Below, piece by piece: positions 1 to 9,610 of a DNA stretch of 64,000 nucleotides. Made by a program: the position numbers and the translations under genes. The stretch comes from Denitrobaculum sp965225735 (GTDB taxonomy: Bacteria; Pseudomonadota; Alphaproteobacteria; Kiloniellales; Kiloniellaceae): contig CBDDBN010000030.1 of assembly GCA_965225735.1 (NCBI GenBank), forward strand, positions 1,306,390-1,370,389, written 5' to 3'. Under the pieces are notes generated by a model. It saw only the letters and a program-made list of their open reading frames with translations. It ran no database searches and was not told where the DNA came from. The first letter of the stretch is position 1; every line of letters starts with the position of its first letter.

Positions 1-1153
1 AGCGTCCGTCGGTCACCTTAAAGACCTTCCCGCTCAGCCGCAGCGGCTTGCCGTCGAGACTGATGGAAGGCATATCCATCTTGCCGCCGAGATCCAGCGT
101 GATCTCTGAGCCTTCGCCGGCAGCATGCATTTGCGCGGCGGCTTCTGGGTCGAAGACGGTTGCCACTGCCACCCCTTGCAGTCCCGCCTGCAAAACGCTT
201 CCAACCACCGTCATGACATCCGAGGTTCCACCCGAACCCACATTGTCCGCATGATCCAACAGGATAATGGGGGCCACATTGCGGTCCTTCGCTTCTGAAA
301 TCGCACCGGAAATGGGGCGATGCTTGTAAATCAGGTCTTCGTGCACCGACCAGATCTGATCTAACAGGCGATCCCGGCAGGCTTCCGCCGCTTCGGCGTC
401 CGCATCCGCGACCGTCACCACGGACACCCCGGCATGCTCGACATCCACCATCGGGAATCCACCAAAGACCGTGGCGGCGAGAATCGGCGCCTGGCTCTCT
501 TCCGTCCGGGTCGCATCCTGCAGTGATTTCATCGGCTCGTCGTCGCTGCCCATGGCGAGAGTCTGGGCAAGGACCGGTGCCGGCCCCCAGGCCATGACCG
601 GATTCGCGCGGCCGTCGAGCTTGTCCCATAGAACCTGGGCGATCTGTTTTCCGACCGCGTACATATCGGTGTGTGGATAGGACTTGTAGCCGATCATGGC
701 GTCGCAGTTCGCGACCATGGTTTCTGTCAGGTTGGTATGCAGATCGAGAGTGACCGCTATGGGCATGTCGGGCGCGATTTCGCGAATGCGGCGTAACAGT
801 TCGCCTTCGCCGTCCGGTAGGTGTTCGGCGGTCATCGCGCCGTGCAGATCGAGGAAGACGGCGTCGATTCGCTCCTCGCGCAAAGGCTCCAGAATCCACT
901 CGGTGAGGGTCTCGTAAGTCTCGCGTTCCACCAGCCCGCTGGGCATGGCCTCGGCGGCAACCGGCGCGATGATTTCGGCGCCGCGTTCTTCCGCCAGCTC
1001 GATGTAAGCGGCAATGGGCATGTTAGTGCCGCGATAAGCGGCAAGCACTGCCTCGTTTCGATGCAGTCCCCAGGCTTCGAAACGCGCGAGATCTGTTTTT
1101 ACCGGTGAGAAGGAGTTTGTTTCATGCTTCATCATTGCGGTCAGAATTCGCAT
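1..1153 (-). CDS. M81 family metallopeptidase (MlrC-like), 3' end outside window
   Basis: The frame runs from an ATG at 1153 leftwards without a stop to the window edge, so about 384 N-terminal residues are seen and the C-terminus is missing. Near the start is HETNSF, followed by DLHGAM and DLHTN; this H-E plus two D-x-H pattern is the metal-binding signature of the M81/MlrC family (microcystinase and relatives). GAGGG lies about 6 nt upstream of the ATG and supports this start. Family members hydrolyse peptides or amides with a bound zinc. The gene is divergent from a peptide-type ABC importer with about 200 bp between them, which suggests import and breakdown of the same substrate. The substrate is unknown. 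No signal peptide is seen, so it is probably cytoplasmic. Confidence 0.88.
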   Translation of the reverse strand, partial: MRILTAMMKHETNSFSPVKTDLARFEAWGLHRNEAVLAAYRGTNMPIAAYIELAEERGAEIIAPVAAEAMPSGLVERETYETLTEWILEPLREERIDAVFLDLHGAMTAEHLPDGEGELLRRIREIAPDMPIAVTLDLHTNLTETMVANCDAMIGYKSYPHTDMYAVGKQIAQVLWDKLDGRANPVMAWGPAPVLAQTLAMGSDDEPMKSLQDATRTEESQAPILAATVFGGFPMVDVEHAGVSVVTVADADAEAAEACRDRLLDQIWSVHEDLIYKHRPISGAISEAKDRNVAPIILLDHADNVGSGGTSDVMTVVGSVLQAGLQGVAVATVFDPEAAAQMHAAGEGSEITLDLGGKMDMPSISLDGKPLRLSGKVFKVTDGR

Positions 1154-1352
1154 CGACGCCCTCATTTTCGGTGGGTTTTTACGGGGCTTATGAGGGTGTT
1201 GGCGAAGACAGTTTGGGTCAAGCCTAAAAAACGGCATTGACTCTGCAAGGGCATCGCTCCGTACAATCGCATGCAGTAACCATGTCTCTTTCCGTAATTA
1301 AAAATTAAATCGACGGGCTTCTGAGGTCCGCACAAAAGCAGGAGAACAGGAA

Positions 1353-2945
1353 ATGTTACGTTGGACGAAAAGACAGTTTTTGGCGGCCGCGGCCGTTGTG
1401 CTTCCCCTTTCCCTGGGGGCAGCGCAGACGGTCACATCTGCGGCTGCCGAAACGGTGCTTCGCGTGATTCCTCACGCGGACCTGAAGAACCTGGATCCGA
1501 TCTGGACAACCGCCTACATCTCTCGCAACCATGGCTATCTGATCTACGATACGCTGTTTGCGATGGACGAGTCCTTCACGCCGCAGCCGCAAATGGTCGA
1601 CACCTGGGAGGTGTCGGACGACAAGCTTACCTGGACCTTCAAACTGCGCGACGGCCTTAAGTGGCACGACGGCGCGGACGTGACAGCGGAGGACTGCATC
1701 GCCTCGCTGGAACGCTGGGGCAAGCGTGATGGTATGGGCCAGCAGCTCTTCGGTGTGATCGAGAGTCTGAGCGCGAGCGACTCCAATACGATCGTCATGA
1801 AACTCAGCGAGCCTTACGGGCTGGTGTTGGAGTCGATCGGCAAGATCTCTTCGAACGTCGCCTTCATGATGCCGAAGCGCATCGCCGAGACCGATCCCTT
1901 TGAGCAGATCTCGGAATACATCGGTTCCGGCCCCTTCATGTTCAGCAAAGATGAATGGGTACCGGGCTCGAAAGTTGTCTATCTGAAGAATCCGGATTAC
2001 GTGCCGCGCTCCGAGCCGCCTTCCGCGGCTGCCGGCGGTAAGATCGCAAAGGTCGACCGTGTAGAGTGGACCTACTTCCCGGACCAGACCACGGCGATGA
2101 ATGCCCTGATCAGCGGCGAGGTCGATTTCTTCGAGCAGCCTGCCAACGATCTGGCGCAGATCCTCGAAGCGCAAGGCGACATCACGGTCGAGGTCAATGA
2201 TCCGCTTGGCAACATCGGTTTCGCCCGTTTCAACCATCTGCTGCCGCCTTTCGATAATGCGGATGTCCGGCGCGCAGCGATCATGGCTATGAAGCAGGAA
2301 GACTACATGGCCGGCGCCGTCGGTGATCAGAAGTTCTGGAAGACCTGTTACAGCGTTTATCCCTGTGCCACACCGCTGGAAAACGACATGGGTAGCGATG
2401 TCATGGCTGCCGGCGATATTGAAAAGGCGGCCGCGGCTCTCAAGGCGGCGGGTTACGATGGTACGCCGGTGGTCATCATGCAGCCGACCGACATTCCGGT
2501 GCTTTCTGCCTTCTCCCTGATCACCGCGGAAAAGCTGCGTAAGATCGGTATGACGGTAGATCTACAGGCCATGGACTGGTCGACTCTGACCTCGCGTCGG
2601 GCGAAGCGCGATCCGGTTGCCGACGGCGGCTGGAATATGTTCCACACCTGGTGGATCGGCGCCGACGTGATCAACCCGATGGCCATTGCCTTCTCTGGTA
2701 ATCCGGATAAGGGCTGGTTCGGTTGGCCAACCGATCAGGAGCTTGAAGCCCAACGCGCTGCTTTCGCCAAGGCTGGCAGCGTCGACGAGCAAAAAGAGAT
2801 TGCTGCGAAGGTGCAGGACCGTCTCTGGGCGATCGGCGCTTCGGGACAGCTGGGACAATTCTTCGTTCCGGTGGCCTATCGCGACAACGTCAAGGGCCTG
2901 ATCAAATCGCCGGTGCAGTTCTTCTGGAACATGTCCGTCGAATAA
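1353..2945 (+). CDS. ABC transporter substrate-binding protein, dipeptide/oligopeptide type (SBP_bac_5)
   Basis: A 530-residue periplasmic binding protein of the DppA/OppA family. The N-terminus has a basic start (LRWTKRQFL), a hydrophobic core and an Ala-rich cleavage region ending near residue 32, so it is exported; the KR before FL is only a weak Tat-like pattern. The mature part starts ETVLRVIPHADLKNLDP, typical of SBP_bac_5, with later family blocks such as YDTLF, WTFKLRDGLKWHDG and GSGPF. AGGAG about 8 nt upstream supports the ATG. It is first in an operon with two permeases and a double ATPase. Substrate could be a peptide or another compound handled by this broad family, such as a glycoside or nickel complex; peptide is favoured by the divergent peptidase. 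Confidence 0.93.
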   Translation: MLRWTKRQFLAAAAVVLPLSLGAAQTVTSAAAETVLRVIPHADLKNLDPIWTTAYISRNHGYLIYDTLFAMDESFTPQPQMVDTWEVSDDKLTWTFKLRDGLKWHDGADVTAEDCIASLERWGKRDGMGQQLFGVIESLSASDSNTIVMKLSEPYGLVLESIGKISSNVAFMMPKRIAETDPFEQISEYIGSGPFMFSKDEWVPGSKVVYLKNPDYVPRSEPPSAAAGGKIAKVDRVEWTYFPDQTTAMNALISGEVDFFEQPANDLAQILEAQGDITVEVNDPLGNIGFARFNHLLPPFDNADVRRAAIMAMKQEDYMAGAVGDQKFWKTCYSVYPCATPLENDMGSDVMAAGDIEKAAAALKAAGYDGTPVVIMQPTDIPVLSAFSLITAEKLRKIGMTVDLQAMDWSTLTSRRAKRDPVADGGWNMFHTWWIGADVINPMAIAFSGNPDKGWFGWPTDQELEAQRAAFAKAGSVDEQKEIAAKVQDRLWAIGASGQLGQFFVPVAYRDNVKGLIKSPVQFFWNMSVE

Positions 2946-3045
2946 GCCTTCCGGCAATCGGGTAATCACACCTCTTTCCGCTGCTCCGTGCGGCCAAGTC
3001 CTATAGACAGACGGTCGTCGGGGCGGCGGAAATGCCGGAGGCATC

Positions 3046-3987
3046 ATGTTCGGCTATATCTTCAGACGCATTCTGGCGACCGTTCCCGTCATGGGCGTGG
3101 TTGCGCTTTTTGTCTTTCTTATGCTGCGGCTTTCGCCTGGCGATCCGGCGGCCGTCATCGCGGGCGACTATGCGACTGCGGAAGACATCGTACGGATCCG
3201 CGAACAGCTCGGCCTGAACGAGCCTATCTTCGTTCAGTTCGTAACCTGGATCGGCAGCCTTCTGCAGGGCGATCTGGGAATCTCGATCTTCACCAACCTG
3301 CCGGTTTCCACCCTGATCGCGCAGCGCTTGGAACCAACGATTTCGCTCACGCTCACGACCATCATTTTCACGGTCATCGTGGCTGTGCCGCTCGGCACGC
3401 TGGCAGCCTGGAAGTCCGGCAGCCTGGTCGACCGCTTCGTCATGCTGTTTTCCGTCGGCGGCTTCTCGGTGCCGGTTTTCGTTCTCGGCTACATTCTGAT
3501 TTATGTGATCTCGATGGAGCTGCGCTGGTTGCCAGTGCAGGGGTACAAAAGCATCAGCGAGGGTCTCTGGCCGTTCATGCGCCATATGATCCTGCCGACA
3601 CTCACTCTTTCCGTGATCTTCATCGCGCTGGTGTCGCGCATGACCCGCGCATCGGTGATGGAGGTTTTGCAGGAAGACTATGTCCGCACCGCCCGCGCCA
3701 AAGGTCAGAGCGAGACCAAGGTGCTGTTACGCCATGCTCTCCGCAATGCCGCGGTGCCGATCGTGACGGTGATCGGGCTCGGTATCGCGCTGCTGATCGG
3801 CGGCGTGGTGGTGACCGAAAGCGTCTACAACATTCCTGGGCTGGGTCGTCTGGTATTGGATGCGGTTCTCAAGCGGGATTACCCGATCATTCAGGGCCTG
3901 ATCCTGCTGTTCAGCTTCGTCTACATCCTGATCAATCTTCTGATCGATCTGTCTTACTGCTTCTTCGACCCGAGGATCAGATATTGA
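3046..3987 (+). CDS. ABC transporter permease, DppB type
   Basis: A 313-residue inner-membrane permease with about six transmembrane helices. It begins MFGYIFRRILATVPVMGVVALFVFL, the usual first helix of DppB/OppB proteins, followed by the periplasmic segment with a GDLG(I/T)S motif. The EAA loop that contacts the ATPase is visible near residue 210 (DYVRTARAKGQSE). The start has GGAGG about 7 nt upstream. It lies 100 bp after the binding protein and its TGA overlaps the TTG start of the next permease, so the two permeases are translationally coupled and probably form a heterodimeric channel. Confidence 0.94.
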   Translation: MFGYIFRRILATVPVMGVVALFVFLMLRLSPGDPAAVIAGDYATAEDIVRIREQLGLNEPIFVQFVTWIGSLLQGDLGISIFTNLPVSTLIAQRLEPTISLTLTTIIFTVIVAVPLGTLAAWKSGSLVDRFVMLFSVGGFSVPVFVLGYILIYVISMELRWLPVQGYKSISEGLWPFMRHMILPTLTLSVIFIALVSRMTRASVMEVLQEDYVRTARAKGQSETKVLLRHALRNAAVPIVTVIGLGIALLIGGVVVTESVYNIPGLGRLVLDAVLKRDYPIIQGLILLFSFVYILINLLIDLSYCFFDPRIRY

Positions 3988-4883
3988 CCGACACACCCAG
4001 CAATACCGACAAGGCGGGTGAAATGCTCGCGGCGCCCGCCGGCGGCGGCTCAAATCCGAGCCTGGCGCTGCTGCTGTGGCGGCATCCTTCTATCGTCTGG
4101 GGCGGCGGCTTGCTCGCCATCATGGTGCTGATCGCAGTCTTTGGCCCCTTCTTTACCGGCGATCCCACCGCGCTCAACCCCATCAAACGCTTGAAGCCCC
4201 CCTCCGGCGAAAGCTGGTTCGGCACCGATTTTCTGGGCCGTGACACCTTCGCGCGCGTGATATACGGCGCCCGTGTTTCACTGGTCGTCGGTCTTGCGGT
4301 ATCGCTTCTGGCGGTTTCCCTGGGATTGGTGATCGGCATGGTCTCCGGCTACATACGGGTCCTGGACGCCATCATTATGCGGGTTATGGATGGCCTGATG
4401 TCGATCCCCGGCATTCTGCTCGCCATCGCATTGATCTCTCTTTCCGGGGCGACCATGACCACGGTGGTAGTCGCGATCATGATTCCCGAAATCCCCCGGG
4501 TGGTCCGGCTTGTGCGCTCGGTCGTCCTGTCGGTCCGCGAAGAACCTTATGTCGAAGCCGCGATCGCGTCGGGCACGCGGGTGCATCTGCTCCTGGTCAG
4601 GCACATCCTGCCCAACACCATCGCGCCTTTGATCGTACTGGCGACCTACATCTGCGGCTCGGCCATGATCACCGAATCGATCCTGGGCTTTATCGGCGCG
4701 GGCATCCCGCCGGAGATTCCGAGCTGGGGCAACATCATGGCCGAGGGCCGGACCTACTTTCAGCTCTCACCCTGGATCATCTTTTATCCGGGTATAGCGC
4801 TCGCGGTTACGGTGCTGGCGGTCAACGTCGTCGGCGACGGTCTGCGTGACACCCTGGATCCGCGTATCGCGAGGAAAATGTGA
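3984..4883 (+). CDS. ABC transporter permease, DppC type
   Basis: About 299 residues if the TTG at 3984 is used; it overlaps the stop of the preceding permease in a TTGA arrangement and has a GAGGA-like site about 8 nt upstream. An in-frame ATG at 4023 is the alternative. The protein has the DppC N-terminal OppC-type segment (LLWRHPSIVWGGGLLA), GTDFLGRDTFAR, and the EAA loop (EEPYVEAAIASG) before the last helices. It ends in DTLDPR, a common C-terminus of this family. It would pair with the DppB-type protein in the inner membrane. The longer open frame that extends upstream from 3984 is only an overlap with the other permease in a different frame. Confidence 0.92.
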   Translation: MTDTPSNTDKAGEMLAAPAGGGSNPSLALLLWRHPSIVWGGGLLAIMVLIAVFGPFFTGDPTALNPIKRLKPPSGESWFGTDFLGRDTFARVIYGARVSLVVGLAVSLLAVSLGLVIGMVSGYIRVLDAIIMRVMDGLMSIPGILLAIALISLSGATMTTVVVAIMIPEIPRVVRLVRSVVLSVREEPYVEAAIASGTRVHLLLVRHILPNTIAPLIVLATYICGSAMITESILGFIGAGIPPEIPSWGNIMAEGRTYFQLSPWIIFYPGIALAVTVLAVNVVGDGLRDTLDPRIARKM

Positions 4884-6529
4884 TGAGCAGCCGCAAACTC
4901 TCCGCGGCCGAAGGGCCCGTCTTGACCATCAGGGGCCTGACCGTTCGTTTGCCCGCGGATGCAGATCGCGAGTACGCCATCGAGGATGTTTCTTTCGAGG
5001 TGGGACGAGGCGAGATTGTCTGCGTGGTCGGCGAGTCCGGGTCGGGCAAGTCGGTCACCGCGCACAGTGTCATGGGCTTAACCCCGCGCAAGGAATTGAC
5101 GCCGGTCGCGGGTGAGATCTTGCTACAGGATGAAGAACTCCTGACTAAGAGTGAGACTCAACTGCGCGCGCTGCGCGGCGAACGCATGGCGATGATCTTT
5201 CAAGAGCCCATGACCGCGCTTAATCCGGTCATGAAAGTCGGCGATCAAATCGCCGAGATGCTCGAGATCCATAGCAGTATGTCGGCCCAGGAACGCAGCG
5301 CGCGGGTCGTCGAAGTCATGCGCGATGTGAACCTGCCGGATCCGGAACAGCTGTTCCATTCCTATCCACACCAGCTTTCCGGTGGCCAGCGGCAACGGAT
5401 CATGATCGCCATGGCACTGGCCCTGGAACCCGGGCTTTTGATCGCGGATGAACCGACGACGGCACTCGATGTCACGACCCAGGCGCAGATCCTGGATCTC
5501 ATCAAGGACATTCAGCAGCGTCACGGCACCGGCGTGATGTTCATCACCCATGACTTCGGTGTGGTCGCGGAGATCGCCGACCGCGTTGTGGTGATGCAGC
5601 ACGGCAAGGTGGTCGAGCAAGGCAATGCTCAAGAGGTGATCGGCAATCCTCAGCATCCCTACACCAAGATGCTGATGGCCTCTGTTCCAAGCCTGACACC
5701 GCCGGAACGTGAGGCTGTCGACAAAGAGCAACCGGCTCTGACTGCACGTAAGCTCAACAAAACCTATGGCGCGCGTGGTTGGTTCGGCCGCGGGCGCGAG
5801 GTTCATGCAGCGCAGGACGTTGAACTGGTGGTTCATCGCGGTGAGACTCTTGGTGTTGTCGGCGAATCCGGTTCCGGGAAATCGACCGTGGCACGCTGTA
5901 TCGTGCGGCTGATCGATCCTACGGCGGGCGAGATTATGATCTCCGGCAACAATATCGCGGGACTGGGCGAAAAGGCACTGCGCCCCTATCGCCGGGACGT
6001 GCAGATCGTGTTTCAGGACCCTTACCGATCCCTGAATCCGCGCCGGACGGTGGGGCAGTCGATCGTTGAAGGACCGATGAACTTCGGTCTTTCCAAGGAC
6101 GAGGCCGTGGCTCGGGCGCGGGAACTAATGCAGGTCGTTGGCCTCTCGCCGGACGCGCTCGATCGCTTCCCGCATCAATTCTCGGGCGGCCAGCGTCAGC
6201 GTATTTGCATCGCCCGGGCGCTCGCCATGGAACCTAAAGTGCTGATCGCCGATGAAGCGGTGTCGGCACTCGATGTTTCAGTTCAGGCCCAGGTGCTCGA
6301 GCTCCTGGACGACGTGCGCGAGCGTTTCGACCTGGCAATGCTTTTCATCACGCACGATCTACGGGTTGCGGCGCAGGTTTGCGACCGCATCATGGTGATG
6401 CAACACGGCAAGGTAGTTGAACAGGGCCAAACGGCCGAGGTCTACGCCTCACCGCAGCACCCCTATACCCAGTCGCTGCTGGCCGCCGCACCTGGACGCA
6501 GCACAACCTTCGGCGCGGCAGCGGAGTAG
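4883..6529 (+). CDS. ABC transporter ATP-binding protein with two nucleotide-binding domains (DppD-DppF fusion type)
   Basis: About 548 residues with two complete ABC ATPase domains. Domain 1 has Walker A GESGSGKS, signature LSGGQRQR and Walker B LLIADEPTTALD; domain 2 (from about residue 290) repeats GESGSGKS, FSGGQRQR and VLIADEAVSALD. The second Walker B has DEAVSALD, also common in family members. Each domain carries a PQHPYT oligopeptide-transporter C-terminal motif. ATG at 4883 overlaps the preceding stop by one base and sits about 8 nt after GAGGAAA; a GTG at 4880 is possible. This single protein would supply both ATPase sites for the importer, as in GsiA-type systems. Confidence 0.95.
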   Translation: MSSRKLSAAEGPVLTIRGLTVRLPADADREYAIEDVSFEVGRGEIVCVVGESGSGKSVTAHSVMGLTPRKELTPVAGEILLQDEELLTKSETQLRALRGERMAMIFQEPMTALNPVMKVGDQIAEMLEIHSSMSAQERSARVVEVMRDVNLPDPEQLFHSYPHQLSGGQRQRIMIAMALALEPGLLIADEPTTALDVTTQAQILDLIKDIQQRHGTGVMFITHDFGVVAEIADRVVVMQHGKVVEQGNAQEVIGNPQHPYTKMLMASVPSLTPPEREAVDKEQPALTARKLNKTYGARGWFGRGREVHAAQDVELVVHRGETLGVVGESGSGKSTVARCIVRLIDPTAGEIMISGNNIAGLGEKALRPYRRDVQIVFQDPYRSLNPRRTVGQSIVEGPMNFGLSKDEAVARARELMQVVGLSPDALDRFPHQFSGGQRQRICIARALAMEPKVLIADEAVSALDVSVQAQVLELLDDVRERFDLAMLFITHDLRVAAQVCDRIMVMQHGKVVEQGQTAEVYASPQHPYTQSLLAAAPGRSTTFGAAAE

Positions 6530-6574
6530 GCGGCTGACGTCTCATAAGAGACAAACAGGCCGAGGCGAAGCTAA

Positions 6575-6654
6575 ATTTTATGGAAAGATGGTTGAGCCGA
6601 GCGAACTAAGTTCGGGCCAAACACTCCGAGGAGACACCAGATTTTATCGAAATT

Positions 6655-6667
<13 letters not shown>
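6575..6667. repeat. Imperfect direct repeat of the tRNA-Ala 3' end and its flank
   Basis: The stretch at 6575-6601 closely matches 6641-6667: both read ATTTTAT-G/C-GAAA, two differing bases, TGGT-T/G-GAGCCGAG. The right copy contains the encoded CCA end and acceptor stem of tRNA-Ala; the left copy is a degenerate duplicate 66 bp away. No integrase gene or island lies between them. It could be a remnant of a former attachment site or of a partly duplicated tRNA gene. Confidence 0.6.
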
Positions 6668-6730
<63 letters not shown>

Positions 6731-6951
6731 ATCTCTTGTCGCGCTTGGGAAAATCTTAGCTTAGCCGCCAGAGCGGCGTGCGCGAACGGCGGGAAGATAT
6801 GTGTCCCTCCGGATCAAGGCAAGGGAAAAATCACCTGTTCGGATCCCCGCGCCTTGCCCCCTGTTCCCGCCGAATTCGTACCGAAGGCGGGTCGCCAACC
6901 AGGGTTCTCGACCCCGCCGCTTCGCCGTGCTGCGAAAGGCGGACGGAGCGC

Positions 6952-7299
6952 TTAGCGCTCCTCTTCGTCGCCTTCTATGACAACGTCGCCGAGATCCGAG
7001 TCACCATCCAGGTCGTCGGTGTTTGCCAGGACCGCATCGTCGTCCTCGGAAACATCGACGTCATCATCGTCGTTGTCGTCCAGCAGAACGGCATCATCCT
7101 CAACTTCGACCTTTGCTTTCGCGGTTTCTTTCACCGCGGCCTTGACGGGCGTCGGCCTGGGCCGCCTGGATTTAAGGAGCGCATCCGGGTCGAAGGTGGC
7201 GCCGCACTTAGGGCAGACGATCGGATTGCGCTGCATATCGTAAAATTTCGCGCTGCAGCTCTGGCAGACGCGTTTGAGACCCCATTCCGGCTTGGCCAC
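6952..7299 (-). CDS. TIGR02300 / FYDLN-acid family zinc-ribbon protein
   Basis: About 115 residues from a GTG at 7299, chosen because GGAGGA sits 6 nt upstream and family members begin (M/V)AKPEWG; a longer frame to 7350 lacks such a site. The N-terminus has GLKRVCQSCSAKFYD, then CPKCG: two Cys-x2-Cys pairs forming a zinc ribbon around the FYD-x-x-R motif that names the family. The rest is a low-complexity tail, first Lys/Ala-rich and then a long Asp/Glu-rich run. The function of this alphaproteobacterial family is unknown. It is divergent from aroA, which is a common neighbour. Confidence 0.9.
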   Translation of the reverse strand: MAKPEWGLKRVCQSCSAKFYDMQRNPIVCPKCGATFDPDALLKSRRPRPTPVKAAVKETAKAKVEVEDDAVLLDDNDDDDVDVSEDDDAVLANTDDLDGDSDLGDVVIEGDEEER

Positions 7300-7592
7300 G
7301 GCCAATCCTCCAATAGACTGCAAATCGGCTACGGGCGAGGCGTTTGCCATGTTCGACTGCGCCTGTCAAAAGGTAATTCGAGGAATTCGGGCCAGATGAG
7401 TTCTTGGGAGCATTTCCGGTCCGATTTTCGCACAATGCCTACTGCTTCGACCGGGCAGCCACGGAGGCCTGGAATGACTTCGGTTTGAAAGACTTGTCAT
7501 CCTGCTGCGGTATGCTAGAGACGGGGCGCATCGTCTTAAAACGCAGATCCGAAGGAGCCGGCCTGAAAAAAAAGTGTGCCGGTAGAAATATC

Positions 7593-8966
7593 GTGAAGCC
7601 CTTAACTGCTAAGCCTTCAACGACCCTGAGCGGAATCGTCCGCGTGCCGGGCGACAAATCCATTTCACACCGCGCTCTCATGCTCGCGGCCATTGCGGTT
7701 GGCGAAAGCCGGGTCGAAGGTCTGCTCGAGGGTGAGGATGTGCTTTGCACGGCCGCTGCCATGCGGGCGCTCGGTGCAGAGATCGAACGGGGTGATGACG
7801 GAATCTGGCGGATCTGGGGACGCGGCGTTGGCGGCCTGCGCGAACCCGATTGTGTGCTGGATATGGGAAACTCGGGAACCGCGGCGCGTCTTTTACTCGG
7901 CCTGCTCGCCACCCATCCCTTGACGGCCACCATGACCGGCGATGAGTCTTTACGCGGCCGGCCGATGGGGCGGGTTACCCGCCCGCTCAGCGAATTTGGC
8001 GCACAGTTTACGGGACGCGCCAGGGAGTCAGGAGAATCAGGCGCCGGAGGCGAGCTTCTGCCGCTTACTGTCAGTGGCACGTCTAATCCTCTGCCGATCA
8101 CCTATCGCTTGCCGGTCGCTTCGGCTCAGGTGAAGTCTGCGGTTTTGCTGGCTGGCTTGAATACACCGGGCGAGACAACCGTAATCGAACCTGCCCATAC
8201 CCGAGATCACAGCGAGCTGATGCTGAGACACTTTGGCGCTGCGTTGACTGTTCAGGAGACCGAAGAAGGGCGCGCGACGACATTGGTCGGTCAGCCCGAG
8301 TTGACGGCCCGCGATATCATGGTCCCCGCCGATCCTTCTTCCGCGGCCTTTCCGCTGGTGGCCGCTTTGCTGGTGCCGGGTTCCGAGATCACCTTGCCCT
8401 CGGTTGGCATGAATAAGCACCGCACAGGCCTTTTCACCACGCTTAAGGAAATGGGGGCCGCGATCGACTTCGCTAACGCACGCGAAGAAGGCGGGGAACC
8501 GGTTGCGGATCTGATCGTCAAGGCCGGTCCGCTTCGGGCTGTTGAAGTGCCGCCTGAACGGGCGCCCTCGATGATTGACGAATATCCCGTCCTGGCGGTC
8601 GCGGCTGCCTGCGCCAAAGGCACCACGGTCATGCGCGGCCTGTCGGAGCTTCGCGTTAAGGAATGTGACCGTCTGGCAGCGACTGCACGCGGCCTCGAGG
8701 CCTGCGGCGTAGAGGTCGAAGAAGGCGAAGACAGCCTGATCGTTCACGGGACCGGCGAGCTGCCAGCCGGGGGCGGTAACGTGGCGACGCACTTCGACCA
8801 CCGCATCGCCATGAGCTTTCTGGTCCTTGGGCTAGCATCGAAGGCACCGGTCTGTGTCGATGATGCAACAGCAATTGATACCTCTTTCCCAGGATTTCAG
8901 TCCCTCATGGGCGGCCTGGGCGCTCAGATCATGGCCGGAGAAGGTCCGGGAGCATCGGCCGCGTGA
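7593..8966 (+). CDS. aroA: 3-phosphoshikimate 1-carboxyvinyltransferase (EPSP synthase)
   Basis: AroA joins PEP to shikimate-3-phosphate in the shikimate pathway towards chorismate. Visible motifs are VPGDKSISHRALML, DMGNSGTAARLL and GDESLRGRPMGR (substrate and phosphate binding), then DHRIAM near the C-terminus. Length from the GTG at 7593 is 457 residues, normal for the family. That start (VKPLTAKP) matches where relatives begin, but its ribosome site is weak. The frame is open further up to 7404, and AAGGAG at 7551-7556 hints at an alternative non-standard start about 30 nt upstream. The stop overlaps the GTG of cmk, so the two are coupled. Confidence 0.95.
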   Translation: MKPLTAKPSTTLSGIVRVPGDKSISHRALMLAAIAVGESRVEGLLEGEDVLCTAAAMRALGAEIERGDDGIWRIWGRGVGGLREPDCVLDMGNSGTAARLLLGLLATHPLTATMTGDESLRGRPMGRVTRPLSEFGAQFTGRARESGESGAGGELLPLTVSGTSNPLPITYRLPVASAQVKSAVLLAGLNTPGETTVIEPAHTRDHSELMLRHFGAALTVQETEEGRATTLVGQPELTARDIMVPADPSSAAFPLVAALLVPGSEITLPSVGMNKHRTGLFTTLKEMGAAIDFANAREEGGEPVADLIVKAGPLRAVEVPPERAPSMIDEYPVLAVAAACAKGTTVMRGLSELRVKECDRLAATARGLEACGVEVEEGEDSLIVHGTGELPAGGGNVATHFDHRIAMSFLVLGLASKAPVCVDDATAIDTSFPGFQSLMGGLGAQIMAGEGPGASAA

Positions 8967-9610
8967 TTATTGCCGTCGATGGCCCAGTTGCAGCAGGCAA
9001 GGGCACACTGGCCAGGAATCTGGCCGCTGAACTCGATCTTGCCTATCTGGACACAGGGTCCATTTACCGCGCGGTTGGTGCGAAAATTCTTGATCGGGGT
9101 GAGGATCCCGGCGATCCCGTCGCCGCCCTTCGGGCTGCTGAGGATCTTGCGCCGGGCGATCTGGGGCGCTCCGACCTGCGCCAGGAGCGTGTCGGGCTCG
9201 CGGCGTCCACGGTCGCGGTTAATACCCAGGTCCGGGCCGTGCTTTTGGCATTTCAGCGAGAATTCGCCGCAAATCCGCCAGATTTAACCGATGGGCCTGC
9301 TTCTGGGGCGGTTCTCGATGGCCGGGATATTGGGACAGTCGTCTGTCCGGACGCCGATTTGAAGTTCTTCGTCACTGCGACACCCGAAGCGCGGGCACAG
9401 CGGCGTCATAAAGAGTTGATTGAACGCGGCGATGAGTCTATATACGCGCGCGTTCTTCAGGATCTCATGGATCGAGATGCCCGGGACTCCCAGCGAGTTA
9501 CGGCGCCTCTGAAGCCGGCCGACGATGCTGTGTATCTCGATACCAGCGATATGCAGGCCGGAGAGGTCCTGGAAGCAGCCTTGGGTCACGTCCGTAAGCG
9601 CAAACTTTAG
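8963..9610 (+). CDS. cmk: (d)CMP kinase
   Basis: Phosphorylates CMP and dCMP to the diphosphates. It is 215 residues long with the P-loop GPVAAGKGT at residues 7-15, followed by LDTGSIYRAV, the nucleoside-binding segment, and DGRDIGT, both characteristic of Cmk. GTG start at 8963 overlaps the aroA stop (GTGA). The aroA-cmk-rpsA order is conserved across many Proteobacteria. Confidence 0.95.
   Translation: MIIAVDGPVAAGKGTLARNLAAELDLAYLDTGSIYRAVGAKILDRGEDPGDPVAALRAAEDLAPGDLGRSDLRQERVGLAASTVAVNTQVRAVLLAFQREFAANPPDLTDGPASGAVLDGRDIGTVVCPDADLKFFVTATPEARAQRRHKELIERGDESIYARVLQDLMDRDARDSQRVTAPLKPADDAVYLDTSDMQAGEVLEAALGHVRKRKL

Noticed and set aside
18..899. Long Arg-rich minus-strand open frame at the left end
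   Set aside because: Composition (Arg, Gly, Ser, His) is that of a frame shadow; the M81 metallopeptidase in another minus frame explains the region with clear motifs.
2988..3983. N-terminal extension of the second permease (631-codon frame)
   Set aside because: The first 330 codons overlap the first permease and are low-quality Arg/His-rich; the true gene starts at TTG 3984.
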